From an uncultured Lachnospiraceae bacterium (GTDB taxonomy: Bacteria; Bacillota; Clostridia; Lachnospirales; Lachnospiraceae), in NCBI GenBank assembly GCA_902476265.1, contig CABSCP010000006.1:62001-126000 (forward strand): DNA of 64,000 nt, written 5' to 3'. This document shows positions 7,428 through 16,200 of the stretch, piece by piece. Under the pieces are notes generated by a model. It was not told the origin of the DNA and ran no database searches. It saw only the letters and a list, made by a program, of their open reading frames with translations. The position numbers and the translations under genes were made by a program. The first letter of the stretch is position 1, and each line of letters opens with the position of its first letter.

Positions 7428-8849
7428 ATGCAGGATCTTGTGATTGATTTCAAAGATGACGGGGCGCATCTTTATGAGCAGATTTATCATCACATAAAAG
7501 AAGAAATCAGAAAGGGGAAGCTTCTCTGCCATGAGAAGCTTCCCTCTACTCGTTCTTTGGCCTCTTATCTGCAGGTTTCCCGCAGTACCGTGGAGCTGGC
7601 CTATGAACAGCTGTTATCGGAGGGGTACATTGAATCCGAGCCCTGCCGGGGCTATTTTGTGGCCAGGGTGGAGGAGCTGTATCAGATCGAAAAAGCTGCG
7701 GAGGAAAAAGAGCGCCGCAAGACAGGGGAAAAGAAAAGCTTTGCGGTGGATTTTTCTCCCAATGCCATAGACATGCGCTTTTTCCCCTTCGGTATCTGGC
7801 GCCGGATCAGTAAAAATGCGCTGAGCCAGGACAAGGCCGAAACCTTTGCGCTGGGAGAAGCGAAGGGGGATGTCCGGCTGAGGGAGACCATCGCCCGTTA
7901 CCTCCACGGCTCCCGGGGAGTGAATTGCAGCGCCGATCAGATTATTGTGGGGGCCGGAAACGATTTTCTGCTTTTGCTGCTTCGGTATGTGCTGGGAGAG
8001 GGCAGAAGGGCGGCTTTTGAAAACGCAACCTATCCCAGAGCCTATAAAATATTCAGCCTGTTTGCAAAACAGATGGTGACGGTGCCTTTCGATGAAAACG
8101 GCATCTGTGTGGAAGAACTGGAAAGCAGCGGTGCGGATGTGGTTTACGTCATGCCCTCCCACCAATATCCTACAGGAGTGGTGATGCCCATCGGCAGAAG
8201 GATGGAACTTTTAAACTGGGCTTCCCGGAAAGAGGGACGGTATGTGATCGAGGACGATTATGACAGTGAATTCCGGTATCGGGGAAAACCGGTCCCTTCC
8301 CTGCAGGCTTCCGATACGGCGGGCAGGGTGATTTATATCGGGACTTTTTCCAAGTCCATCGCTCCCGCCATCCGGGTCAGCTTCATGGTGCTGCCCCAAA
8401 AGCTGCTGGCGCAGTATGAAAACCAATATGCCTTTTTCTCTTCCACGGTTTCCCGCCTTGACCAGACGGTGCTAAACGAGTTTATCCAAAGCGGCGCTTT
8501 TGAACGGCATTTGAACAGAATGCGAAAAGTCTATAAAGAGAAGCATGACTTTTTGATGGAAGAGCTGAAACCTTTTTTAAAGGACTTCTTGTTGTCAGGA
8601 GAAAATGCGGGGCTGCATGTACTTTTGACGGACAGGCGGGGACGCAGTGAGGCAGAGCTGAAGGAAAGCGCCATGAAGGCAGGGGTGCGGGTTTACGGCC
8701 TGTCCGAAGCCTGGATGGGACAGGGAAAAAAAGGGAGGCAGGGCACGGTGCTGCTGGGCTTTGGCGGGCTTACGAAAGAGCAGATCAAAACCGGAATCTC
8801 ACTTCTTGCGAAGGCCTGGGAATTTCCCAGGCAGGAGGACCATGGGTGA
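7428..8849 (+). CDS. MocR/PdxR-type regulator (GntR HTH fused to aminotransferase-like domain)
   Basis: A 473-residue fusion. Residues about 10-75 form a GntR winged helix (LYEQIYHHIKEEI, LPSTRSLASYLQVSRSTVELAYEQL). Residues about 110-465 are a class I aminotransferase fold with the pyridoxal-phosphate lysine at K309 in TFSKSIAPAIR and the EDDYDSEFRY segment. Family members such as PdxR and GabR bind PLP and regulate vitamin B6 or amino-acid genes. No pdx or gab gene is near, so the target is unknown. It starts 10 bases after glnS and probably shares its transcript. Confidence 0.9.
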   Translation: MQDLVIDFKDDGAHLYEQIYHHIKEEIRKGKLLCHEKLPSTRSLASYLQVSRSTVELAYEQLLSEGYIESEPCRGYFVARVEELYQIEKAAEEKERRKTGEKKSFAVDFSPNAIDMRFFPFGIWRRISKNALSQDKAETFALGEAKGDVRLRETIARYLHGSRGVNCSADQIIVGAGNDFLLLLLRYVLGEGRRAAFENATYPRAYKIFSLFAKQMVTVPFDENGICVEELESSGADVVYVMPSHQYPTGVVMPIGRRMELLNWASRKEGRYVIEDDYDSEFRYRGKPVPSLQASDTAGRVIYIGTFSKSIAPAIRVSFMVLPQKLLAQYENQYAFFSSTVSRLDQTVLNEFIQSGAFERHLNRMRKVYKEKHDFLMEELKPFLKDFLLSGENAGLHVLLTDRRGRSEAELKESAMKAGVRVYGLSEAWMGQGKKGRQGTVLLGFGGLTKEQIKTGISLLAKAWEFPRQEDHG

Positions 8850-8936
8850 AAGACGATTGCTCCGTGCCATGCACTCCCGCAATCGCCGCCGGTATTCACA
8901 ATCCGGCCTATCGGCCTTCTTGTTCTTACCGGCTTG

Positions 8937-8998
8937 CCCGTCAAATGTCGGTGTGAAGCTGCAAGCAAGCTTGCCCATTCACACCGCCGCTTGACGGG
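8937..8998. repeat. Large imperfect inverted repeat (61 bases)
   Basis: CCCGTCAA ... TTGACGGG form the outer arms, CGGTGTGAA ... TTCACACCG the next, and GCAAGC/GCTTGC the tip. It lies between the MocR gene and the mannosidase promoter. There is no T-run on either side, so it is not a standard terminator. It could be a dispersed palindromic repeat unit. Confidence 0.65.
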
Positions 8999-9028
8999 AC
9001 TTTCACTGTAAAAAGTAAAAAATATGGA

Positions 9029-9057
9029 TTGACGAAACCTGTGGGAAACGTTATAAA
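9029..9057 (+). promoter_or_regulatory. Sigma-A promoter of the alpha-mannosidase gene
   Basis: TTGACG (9029-9034) and TATAAA (9052-9057) with a 17-base spacer, 74 bases before the start codon. Confidence 0.75.
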
Positions 9058-9130
9058 GAAAGTACATAACTGTGAAGGGATTACACGGTTATGGATACTT
9101 TTATTAAAGTAAGAGGAGGACACAAAACAA

Positions 9131-12100
9131 ATGAGTATTATGCAGGCGGAATGGCGCGGCAGACTGGGACACTGGATGCGCACGCTGAAGGACGATTTTT
9201 ACCGTCCGCTGGGGGAAATTTCCTGGGAGGCATTCCCTGCCACAGAGCATCTTTCTATGGAAGAAGCGGCACAGGGGCCGTTCGTTCCCGTATCTTCCGG
9301 GTTCACCTGGGGAAAAACCTGGGAATACTGCTGGTTTAAGGGGAAAATCAGGCTTCCGGAGGAAGCGGCAGGCAGAAGGATCGTGATGGATCTTCGCCCT
9401 GACGGGGAATCCACCCTGTTTGTGAACGGGAAAGAATTCGGTACCTACCGGGCTTCCTGGGTGACACAGCCCCACCATTTTTTGGTGGACAATGTGCTGG
9501 CGGCAAAAGGGGAAGAAGGGGCGGAGTATGAAATCCTGATGGAAACCTATGCAGGTCATTATTTCCCGGAAGCGCCGGACGGGGGCTGCGCCACGGGGCC
9601 GGTACTGCCCGGCACCTATACGGATCCGCTGGAAGAAGGAAAACGCCGGACGCTGGGCGTGTGCACCTTCGGCATCTGGAATGAGGACGCCTATCAGCTT
9701 TATATGGACGCGGATACCCTTTTCAGGCTTTTGGAAACGCTGGATGAAACTTCCCTGAGAGCCGCCAAAATCGCGGAAGCGCTGGAGCAGTTCACCCTGG
9801 CGGTGGATTTTGAGCAGGAAGAAGAGGGGAGAATCGCTTCCTACAAAGCCGGCAGAGAAGCGCTGCGCCCTGCGCTGGAAGCGGTCAACGGTTCCACCAT
9901 GCCCGTATTTTACGGGGTGGGCAACGCTCATATCGATCTGGCATGGCTGTGGCCCATGGCGGAGACCCATCGGAAAACGGAACGTACCTTCGCGGCCCAG
10001 CTGCGGCTGTTAGAGGAATACCCGGAATATAAATTCATCCAGAGCCAGCCCGCCGCGTATGAGATGTGCCGGAAATATTATCCGGAATTATTTGCCCGTA
10101 TTAAAGAGGCTGTCAAAGGCGGACAGTGGATCGCGGAAGGCGCCATGTGGGTGGAGCCGGATACCAACATGGCTTCCGGGGAATCGCTGATCCGTCAGCT
10201 GGTGCACGGAAAACGCTATTATAAGGAAGAGCTGGGCGTGGAGAGCGAAGTGCTCTGGCTGCCCGATACCTTTGGCTATACGGCCGCGCTGCCTCAGATT
10301 TTAAAGAGCTGCGGCGTGAAATACCTGGTGACTCAGAAAATTTTCTGGTCCTATAACGAAGGGGAGCAGTTCCCGTATCATTATTTTTACTGGGAAGGCA
10401 TGGACGGCACGAAGATCGTTTCCTTCCTGCCCACCAGCTATACTTACCGCACCGACCCCACAGAGCTGGCAAATGTGTGGAAGAACAGAAGCCAGAAGCG
10501 GGATCTGGACGCGTTCCTGCTGCCCTTTGGCTATGGCGACGGGGGCGGCGGTCCCGCCCGGGATTACATCGAATACGCCCTGAGGGAAAAGGATCTGGAA
10601 GGCTGCCCGAAGGTGAAGCTGGAAGGCCCGAAGGAATTTTTCGAAGACATGGAAAAAGAAGGCGGCCCGAAAAACACCTATACCGGAGAACTGTATTTCT
10701 CCGCTCACAGAGGAACTTATACCTCCCAGGCTATGGTGAAGCAGAATAACAGGAGATGCGAGCTGGCCATGCGGGAACTGGAAATGTGGGGCGCGCTGGC
10801 CAAACGAAACGGGAAGGAATATCCCCTGGCAGAGGCGGACGCCCTTTGGAAAGAAGTGCTTTTGCACCAGTTCCATGATATCCTGCCCGGTTCTTCCATC
10901 GCACGGGTCTATGAAGAGGCGGAAGAAGCATTTGGCAGAATCCTGGCGGAGAGCTCGCGGCTGATGCAGGATGCAGCAGGAAGCCTGGTAAAAGAAGGGA
11001 ACGGCGTAACGGTATTCAATTCTCTGGGCTTTGCCCGCCAGGCGCTGGTTACTCTGCCGGAAGAATTTGCGGCAGGCGCGCAGACCGCAGACGGAACCCC
11101 TGTTTTGGTGCAGCTTACGAAAGACGGCGTGAAAGCCCTGGTGGAAGTGCCCGCCTGCGGCGCGGTATCCCTTCTGCCCTGCGCAGACGGCGGCAGTCAG
11201 GAGCAGGGCAGCGTTTCCCTGACGGAAAACGGGAACGGCTTCGTGATGGAAAACAGCCTTGTGAGGGCCGGAATCGACAGAAACGGCGAAGTGGTTTCCT
11301 TTGTATTAAAGGAGAGCGGCCGGGAATTTGCCAAAGACAGCCTGAACCGTTTCCACCTGTACAAGGATGTGCCCCGTCTCTTTGATGCCTGGGACATTGA
11401 TTCCAACTATCTGGAGCAGGAAGTCACCGCAGCAGAGGAGGTGAAGGTCACCGTTTTAAAAGAGGGCGGTCTGGAAGCCGTACTCAAAGTGGAAGGGCGC
11501 ATCAGCAATTCTTCTTTTGTACAGTATATCCGTCTGACAGAGGAAAGCAGACGCCTGGAATTTGAAACGGAAATTGACTGGAAGGAGCTGCACCGCCTGC
11601 TGAAAGTGGCCTTCCCGGTAGAGGTATATGCAGAGAACGGGATCAATGAAATGCAGTTCGGCTATGTGGAGCGTCCTACACACCGTTCCAGAGCCTATGA
11701 AAAAGACAGGTTTGAGGTGTGCAACCACCGGTACAGCGCGCTTTGCGACGGCGCCCACGGAGCGGCGGTATTAAATGACTGTAAATACGGCGTCAGCATG
11801 AATAAAAACGCGCTGGAACTGACCCTCCTGCGGGCGGCGGCAGCGCCGGAAATGCGGGCGGACAACAGAAAGCATCACTTCACCTATGCCTTTACCGCAT
11901 GGGAAGGTACCTTTATGGACAGCGATGTGGTCAGACAGGGCTATGAATTGAACGTTGCGCCCGTGGTGAAATCCGGCATTACGGAATCCTTCAGCGCGTT
12001 TGGCGTGGAAAAGGACAATGTAATTCTGGAAACCGTCAAGCCTGCGGAAGACGGCAGCGACGATATCATCCTGCGCCTCTATGAGTCCAAAAAGGCGGCT

Positions 12101-12259
12101 GTGTCCACAAAGATTTTCTGCAACCTGGGAGCATTCCGGGCATGGGAATGCGACATGCTGGAAAATGTGCAGAAAGAACTTCCGGCAGAGGGGAATACAG
12201 TGGAGACTTCCTTCGGCGCGTTTGAGATCAAAACCATCCGGGTCCGGATCGAAAATTAA
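9131..12259 (+). CDS. GH38 alpha-mannosidase
   Basis: A 1042-residue cytoplasmic-type glycoside hydrolase family 38 enzyme (no signal peptide), which releases alpha-linked mannose. Metal-binding and active-site motifs are clear: NAHIDLAWLWPMAET (H267, D269) and LWLPDTFGYTAALPQ, where D379 is the expected nucleophile. HQFHDILPGSSI (about 578-589) adds a further metal-binding histidine and aspartate. An N-terminal beta domain precedes the catalytic barrel, and long C-terminal beta-sandwich domains fill residues 640-1042. The start is supported by AAGAGGAGG a dozen bases upstream. It is a single-gene unit with its own promoter and terminator, which suggests control by substrate, though no operator was recognised. 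Confidence 0.95.
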   Translation: MSIMQAEWRGRLGHWMRTLKDDFYRPLGEISWEAFPATEHLSMEEAAQGPFVPVSSGFTWGKTWEYCWFKGKIRLPEEAAGRRIVMDLRPDGESTLFVNGKEFGTYRASWVTQPHHFLVDNVLAAKGEEGAEYEILMETYAGHYFPEAPDGGCATGPVLPGTYTDPLEEGKRRTLGVCTFGIWNEDAYQLYMDADTLFRLLETLDETSLRAAKIAEALEQFTLAVDFEQEEEGRIASYKAGREALRPALEAVNGSTMPVFYGVGNAHIDLAWLWPMAETHRKTERTFAAQLRLLEEYPEYKFIQSQPAAYEMCRKYYPELFARIKEAVKGGQWIAEGAMWVEPDTNMASGESLIRQLVHGKRYYKEELGVESEVLWLPDTFGYTAALPQILKSCGVKYLVTQKIFWSYNEGEQFPYHYFYWEGMDGTKIVSFLPTSYTYRTDPTELANVWKNRSQKRDLDAFLLPFGYGDGGGGPARDYIEYALREKDLEGCPKVKLEGPKEFFEDMEKEGGPKNTYTGELYFSAHRGTYTSQAMVKQNNRRCELAMRELEMWGALAKRNGKEYPLAEADALWKEVLLHQFHDILPGSSIARVYEEAEEAFGRILAESSRLMQDAAGSLVKEGNGVTVFNSLGFARQALVTLPEEFAAGAQTADGTPVLVQLTKDGVKALVEVPACGAVSLLPCADGGSQEQGSVSLTENGNGFVMENSLVRAGIDRNGEVVSFVLKESGREFAKDSLNRFHLYKDVPRLFDAWDIDSNYLEQEVTAAEEVKVTVLKEGGLEAVLKVEGRISNSSFVQYIRLTEESRRLEFETEIDWKELHRLLKVAFPVEVYAENGINEMQFGYVERPTHRSRAYEKDRFEVCNHRYSALCDGAHGAAVLNDCKYGVSMNKNALELTLLRAAAAPEMRADNRKHHFTYAFTAWEGTFMDSDVVRQGYELNVAPVVKSGITESFSAFGVEKDNVILETVKPAEDGSDDIILRLYESKKAAVSTKIFCNLGAFRAWECDMLENVQKELPAEGNTVETSFGAFEIKTIRVRIEN

Positions 12260-12282
12260 AAAATGGCAGGAAACCAAAGAGA

Positions 12283-12322
12283 AGCGGCGGAAAATGAGCG
12301 ATCATTTTCCGCTGCTTTTTTT
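12283..12322 (+). terminator. Intrinsic terminator of the alpha-mannosidase gene
   Basis: AGCGGCGGAAAATGA pairs with TCATTTTCCGCTGCT (one G-U pair) around a GCGA loop, followed by seven T residues. Confidence 0.92.
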
Positions 12323-12389
12323 ATGATGCAAAAAAGATACATTTCTGATGCTAATTTGATGGGAGGATATAGTATTTTAAGGGTATAAA

Positions 12390-12431
12390 GGCGGTGATGA
12401 AAGCCCGCCCCGCAAAAGCAGGAGATCCTGC
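12390..12431 (+). promoter_or_regulatory. Leader with two small hairpins before the VIT/VWA gene
   Basis: GGCGG/CCGCC (12390-12409) and GCAGGA/TCCTGC (12418-12431) can each form a hairpin just before the GGAGGAGG ribosome binding site. A TATAGT box is at 12368-12373 with a poor -35. I could not match the leader to a known riboswitch class. Confidence 0.35.
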
Positions 12432-12451
12432 GAGATACAAGGAGGAGGAAA

Positions 12452-14464
12452 ATGAAAAGAAAAATTTGGATGTGCGCACTTTTGACGTTATTGTTCTGCA
12501 GCATGATGCCGGCCAGGGCATCCGCTCAGGAGGACAGTGCAGATGTCACACTGGCGCCGTATTTCCTGATTGAGAATGCAGAGACATCGGAGGACGGTTT
12601 TCCTTTAAAGGAAACAAAAGTGTCCACGAATATCAACGGCATGATTGCCGAGACCTATGTGACCCAGACGTACGCCAATGAGGGAAAAAATCCCATCAAT
12701 GCGAAATACATTTTTCCGGCATCCACGAAAGTCAGCGTCCACGGGATGAAAATGCAGATCGGGGACCAGATTGTGACTGCGCAGATCAAGGAAAAAGAGG
12801 AAGCGAAGCAGGAGTTTGAACAGGCGAAGAGCGAAGGGAAAAGCGCTTCCCTGATGGAGGAACAGCGTCCCAATGTATTTTCCATGGATGTGGCCAATAT
12901 CATGCCCGGGGATACGGTACACATTGAACTGCATTATACGGAACTAATCAGTCCGGAAGAAGGAAATTATCAGTTTGTATTTCCCACAGTGACAGGGCCC
13001 CGGTACGTAAGCCCTTTTGGAAAGCAGAATGCCGAAAATGAGAAATGGATCGCCACGCCCTATCTGAAAGAAGGGGACGGGAAACCGGGGAAATATGAGA
13101 TTGAAGTAAAATTATCTGCAGGCGTCCCCATCACCGGGCTGACCTGCAAGACCCATAAGGTGGATATGGACTGGGAAAATGAGACGGCGGCCAGAATAAC
13201 GCTGTCCAATCCGGAGGAATATGCCGGAAACCGGGATTTCATCCTGGATTACAGACTTACCGGAGAAGAGGTGAACAGCGGTCTGATGCTATATCAGGGG
13301 GAGAAAGAAAACTTCTTCCTGCTCAATGTACAGCCGCCGGAGCGCTGTGATACAGCGGAAATCCCTCCCAGAGAATACATTTTTGTGCTGGATGTTTCCG
13401 GTTCCATGTACGGATTTCCACTGGATACCGCAAAAGCCCTGATTAAAAATCTGGTAGGCGGGCTGCGGGAGACGGATCAATTCAACCTGCTTTTGTTTTC
13501 CGGGGCGCAGACGGTGCTTTCTCCCGGTTCTTCCCTGCAGGCAACGCCGGAAAATATCGCAAAGGCGATGGCGCTGATTGACAGCCAGGAAGGCGGAGGT
13601 AGTACGGAACTGGCGCCTGCCCTTAAAACGGCGATCAACCTGCCCATGAAAGAAAATACAGCCCGCAGCATTGTCACCATTACGGACGGTTATATCGGAG
13701 GGGAAAAGGAAATTTTTGAACTGATCGATCAAAACATGGACCGGACAAATTTCTTTTCCTTTGGAATCGGTTCTTCCGTGAACCGTTACCTGATCGAAGG
13801 GATCGCCAAAGCGGGAGCGGGGGAATCCTTTGTGGTCACAGATGAGGCGGACGCGCTGGCCACGGCGGATCGTTTCCGCACCTATATCCAGTCGCCGGTT
13901 CTGACAAATATCAAAATCGCCTATGACGGGTTTGATGTTTTCGATGTGGAACCTACCGTGCCTTCCACACTCTTTGCCAGCAAGCCGATTGTGCTCTTCG
14001 GAAAGTGGAAAGGGGAAGCGGCAGGAACAATCCGTATCACAGGAATGGCGGGTGGTCAGGCATACGCCCAGGATATTCCGGTTTCCGGCATACAGCCGCT
14101 GGAGGAAAACGGGGCGATCCGGTATCTGTGGGCCCGCAAAAAGGTGGAACGGCTCACCGATTACGGGACAAATGACAGAAACGAGGATGTGAAAAAAGAG
14201 GTGACCCAAATCGGCCTGGATTACAGCATGATGACGCCCTATACTTCCTTCATCGCGGTGGTGGAACAGGTCAGGAATCCGGATAAAAACAGCAGGGATG
14301 TGGCCCAGCCCCTTCCTCTTCCTGAAAATGTATCCCAGTTTGCGGTGGGAACAGGCTATACGATCGGTTCCGAACCGGGAGATGTGATGTTGATTCTCAT
14401 GGGAGCGGTACTGTTCTTCTGTGTGACAGGGCGCCGAAAAAAGAGAACGGGAAGGACAGCCTGA
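12452..14464 (+). CDS. Secreted VIT and von Willebrand factor A domain protein with C-terminal sorting-like tail
   Basis: A 670-residue exported protein. Residues 1-25 are a signal peptide ending in ASA. A VIT (vault/inter-alpha-trypsin) domain covers about 35-165. A VWA domain begins near 308 with a complete MIDAS start DVSGSMYG (D314, S316, S318). The C-terminus has GSEPGDV, a hydrophobic stretch of about 16 residues (ending FFCV) and a basic GRRKKRTGR tail. This tripartite end (small motif, membrane segment, arginines) is the form recognised by exosortases, and the next gene, 24 bases away, is an exosortase K. Similar VIT/VWA proteins are paired with dedicated sorting enzymes in other lineages. 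I infer it is the substrate. Its role, perhaps adhesion or binding at the cell surface, is unknown. Confidence 0.85.
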   Translation: MKRKIWMCALLTLLFCSMMPARASAQEDSADVTLAPYFLIENAETSEDGFPLKETKVSTNINGMIAETYVTQTYANEGKNPINAKYIFPASTKVSVHGMKMQIGDQIVTAQIKEKEEAKQEFEQAKSEGKSASLMEEQRPNVFSMDVANIMPGDTVHIELHYTELISPEEGNYQFVFPTVTGPRYVSPFGKQNAENEKWIATPYLKEGDGKPGKYEIEVKLSAGVPITGLTCKTHKVDMDWENETAARITLSNPEEYAGNRDFILDYRLTGEEVNSGLMLYQGEKENFFLLNVQPPERCDTAEIPPREYIFVLDVSGSMYGFPLDTAKALIKNLVGGLRETDQFNLLLFSGAQTVLSPGSSLQATPENIAKAMALIDSQEGGGSTELAPALKTAINLPMKENTARSIVTITDGYIGGEKEIFELIDQNMDRTNFFSFGIGSSVNRYLIEGIAKAGAGESFVVTDEADALATADRFRTYIQSPVLTNIKIAYDGFDVFDVEPTVPSTLFASKPIVLFGKWKGEAAGTIRITGMAGGQAYAQDIPVSGIQPLEENGAIRYLWARKKVERLTDYGTNDRNEDVKKEVTQIGLDYSMMTPYTSFIAVVEQVRNPDKNSRDVAQPLPLPENVSQFAVGTGYTIGSEPGDVMLILMGAVLFFCVTGRRKKRTGRTA

Positions 14465-14488
14465 GAATGACAGCGAAGAGGTAGAAAA

Positions 14489-15274
14489 ATGACAGAGGAC
14501 AAAAGGGCGGATTTTTTCCGAAAGAATGGGATTTTTTATGGGATCGGCGGTATGCTGATCCTGGGACTGAAATGGTTTGGCAGCAGGGCCGGATTTCGGG
14601 AGCTGGAATGGATTCTGGCTCCCACGGCCCGGTGGGCAGAGCTGTTAAGCGGGATTCAATTTGTGCGGCAGGAGGGAATCGGATACGTGAGCCACGCCCA
14701 CCGGTTTCTCATTGCGCCTTCCTGTGCGGGACTGCAGTTTTTTCTGGTGACGGCCGCCATGCTGCTGTTTTCCTTTGTCCACCGCATGGGGACAAAAAGG
14801 GAAGGGGTTGTCTGGACCGGGATCAGCTTGACAGCCGCCTGGGCGCTCACCGTTTTCGTCAACGGCCTGCGGATTGTACTTGCGGTTTTCCTTCCGGAAA
14901 TGTTGGAAAAAACAGGATTTTTTTCCGGGTGGATGACGCCGGAACGGTTTCATACCGTCATTGGCATCATCGTTTATTTTACGGCGCTGCTGTTCATTTA
15001 CCGGACGGCGGACGCCTGGCTTGGGCGCAGGGAAGGCAGGGAGAAGGACGGGCATGCATCAGGCCGGTATCTGGCCCCGGTTTTCTGGTATTTTTTCATT
15101 GTGCTGGGGCTTCCGTTTTTAAATCGGGCCGGGAAAAATGATCCGGACCGTTTTTTTCGATATACCTTCCTGATGACAGGAGTATGCCTGCCGCTTCTGC
15201 TTTTGTTCTGGCTGGCCGGAACCATCAAAAGACAGTGCCGCAGGGAAGCGGAACACAAAAATACCCGTCCTTAG
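14489..15274 (+). CDS. xrtK: Exosortase K
   Basis: A 261-residue polytopic membrane protein with the exosortase/archaeosortase catalytic set: C79 in APSCAGLQFF, R128 in NGLRIV and H155 in RFHTVIGI, spaced as in the family. About seven hydrophobic segments are visible. Exosortases are thought to cleave and relocate proteins carrying PEP-CTERM-like tails. Type K is the branch I recall from Firmicutes and Bacteroidetes. It overlaps no gene but follows the VIT/VWA gene by 24 bases, which marks a two-gene enzyme-substrate unit. The basic C-terminal tail is cytoplasmic. Its last codons lie inside a perfect terminator hairpin. Confidence 0.88.
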   Translation: MTEDKRADFFRKNGIFYGIGGMLILGLKWFGSRAGFRELEWILAPTARWAELLSGIQFVRQEGIGYVSHAHRFLIAPSCAGLQFFLVTAAMLLFSFVHRMGTKREGVVWTGISLTAAWALTVFVNGLRIVLAVFLPEMLEKTGFFSGWMTPERFHTVIGIIVYFTALLFIYRTADAWLGRREGREKDGHASGRYLAPVFWYFFIVLGLPFLNRAGKNDPDRFFRYTFLMTGVCLPLLLLFWLAGTIKRQCRREAEHKNTRP

Positions 15275-15296
15275 AGGGCGGGTATTTTTGTGTTCC
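15250..15296. terminator. Bidirectional terminator, perfect 18-bp stem overlapping the xrtK stop codon
   Basis: GGAACACAAAAATACCCG (15250-15267) is exactly repeated in inverse at 15279-15296, with an 11-base loop. The stem ends are A- and T-rich in both directions, serving xrtK and the convergent gene. Confidence 0.85.
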
Positions 15297-15304
15297 GGCA
15301 TGAT

Positions 15305-16027
15305 TTACTGGGGATCTTCGGGAGTTCCCTCTTCGGACGGCGCTGCTGTCTGATTGACCGCATCCGCCGCTTTGGAAACCGCGTCCCGGGTCAGGTCTGC
15401 CGCAGCACTGCCTACCTTACAGGCCGCATCTGCCGCTGCCTGGGCCGCTTCGTTGACCGCATTCGCAGCATCCTGTGCGGCAGCGCTGTCCAGCTTTTCA
15501 CTGACGGAACCCACCGCTTTTTCAGTGGCCTCTTTTACTTTATGGAGCGCATTTTCCAAATGCTCATCCACATGCTGGGCTTCTTCACTGTTCTTGATTT
15601 TATTTACCGTTTCGGAAATCTTTTCACTGACATTTTCATATTCACTGCTGCTCTTAATTTTGTGTACAGCCTCTTCCAGCTTGTTGGCAACATTGCCGCA
15701 AAGGTGCGCCGCTTTATCCTGGGCCGCCTTTAAATCCAGTGTGACATAGGTATGCCCCTGGTCATCGGTGCCGGAAGTGAAGATACGGGAAGTGTCCTCT
15801 TTGAGACTTTCTCCGGACTCCTCTTCAAAATCGTCGTCGTCAAAATCACTGTCATCAAAATCGGTATCTTCAAATTCGGCATCATCCTCTTCGAAATCAT
15901 CGTCAAAGGAAGAATCGTCCTCCTGGCTTTCTTTTTCCTTTTTATTCTGCAGATAGTAATAGGTACCTGCTGCGGCTGCTCCCGCGGTAGCTGCAAAGAT
16001 CAAAAGCCTGCTCCATTTGTTTGCCAT
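15305..16027 (-). CDS. Membrane-anchored acidic protein with long helical region
   Basis: A 240-residue protein of unknown function. An N-terminal membrane segment (about 6-25, RLLIFAATAGAAAAGTYYYL) is followed by a very acidic block (about 35-70, runs of Asp, Glu, Phe and Ser). From about 95 to 215 there is an Ala/Glu/Lys-rich amphipathic helix with repeating heptad-like character (KIKSS, KIKNS, KVKEA), ending in a Pro/Glu-rich tail. It recalls YtxH- or apolipoprotein-like helical proteins in composition only. The start at ATG 16027 is chosen because GGAGGGACATC precedes it. The high Asp/Glu content could bind cations or cell-wall polymers, but this is a guess. Confidence 0.75.
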   Translation of the reverse strand: MANKWSRLLIFAATAGAAAAGTYYYLQNKKEKESQEDDSSFDDDFEEDDAEFEDTDFDDSDFDDDDFEEESGESLKEDTSRIFTSGTDDQGHTYVTLDLKAAQDKAAHLCGNVANKLEEAVHKIKSSSEYENVSEKISETVNKIKNSEEAQHVDEHLENALHKVKEATEKAVGSVSEKLDSAAAQDAANAVNEAAQAAADAACKVGSAAADLTRDAVSKAADAVNQTAAPSEEGTPEDPQ

Positions 16028-16129
16028 GATGTCCCTCCACATATATGATTTGTTTGCTTTTTTTCATTCTAATACTATTTTACGGAAATGAAAAGAGGAG
16101 TATGTATTAAAAAACTCTAAACTTACCGG

Positions 16130-16158
16130 TTGAAGCGGTTCTTTTGTTATGTTAATAT
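16130..16158 (+). promoter_or_regulatory. Promoter of the TetR/DUF6062 operon
   Basis: TTGAAG (16130-16135) and TAATAT (16153-16158) are 17 bases apart. Confidence 0.6.
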
Positions 16159-16164
16159 TAAGTA

Positions 16165-16181
16165 TCGACCAAAAAGGTCAA
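16165..16181. promoter_or_regulatory. Candidate autoregulatory operator of the TetR gene
   Basis: TCGACC AAAAA GGTCAA is an inverted repeat with one mismatch, placed at the expected transcription start and before the regulator gene. TetR proteins commonly repress themselves from such sites. Inference from position only. Confidence 0.45.
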
Positions 16182-16200
16182 TGTGCGGGGGATTCTGACA

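Noticed and set aside
9104..9970. 288-codon minus-strand frame opposite the GH38 gene
   Set aside because: Antisense shadow with no family motif.
12390..12431. Cobalamin-like riboswitch before the VIT/VWA gene
   Set aside because: A CCCGCCCCGC stretch recalls the B12 box, but the rest of the conserved core is absent.
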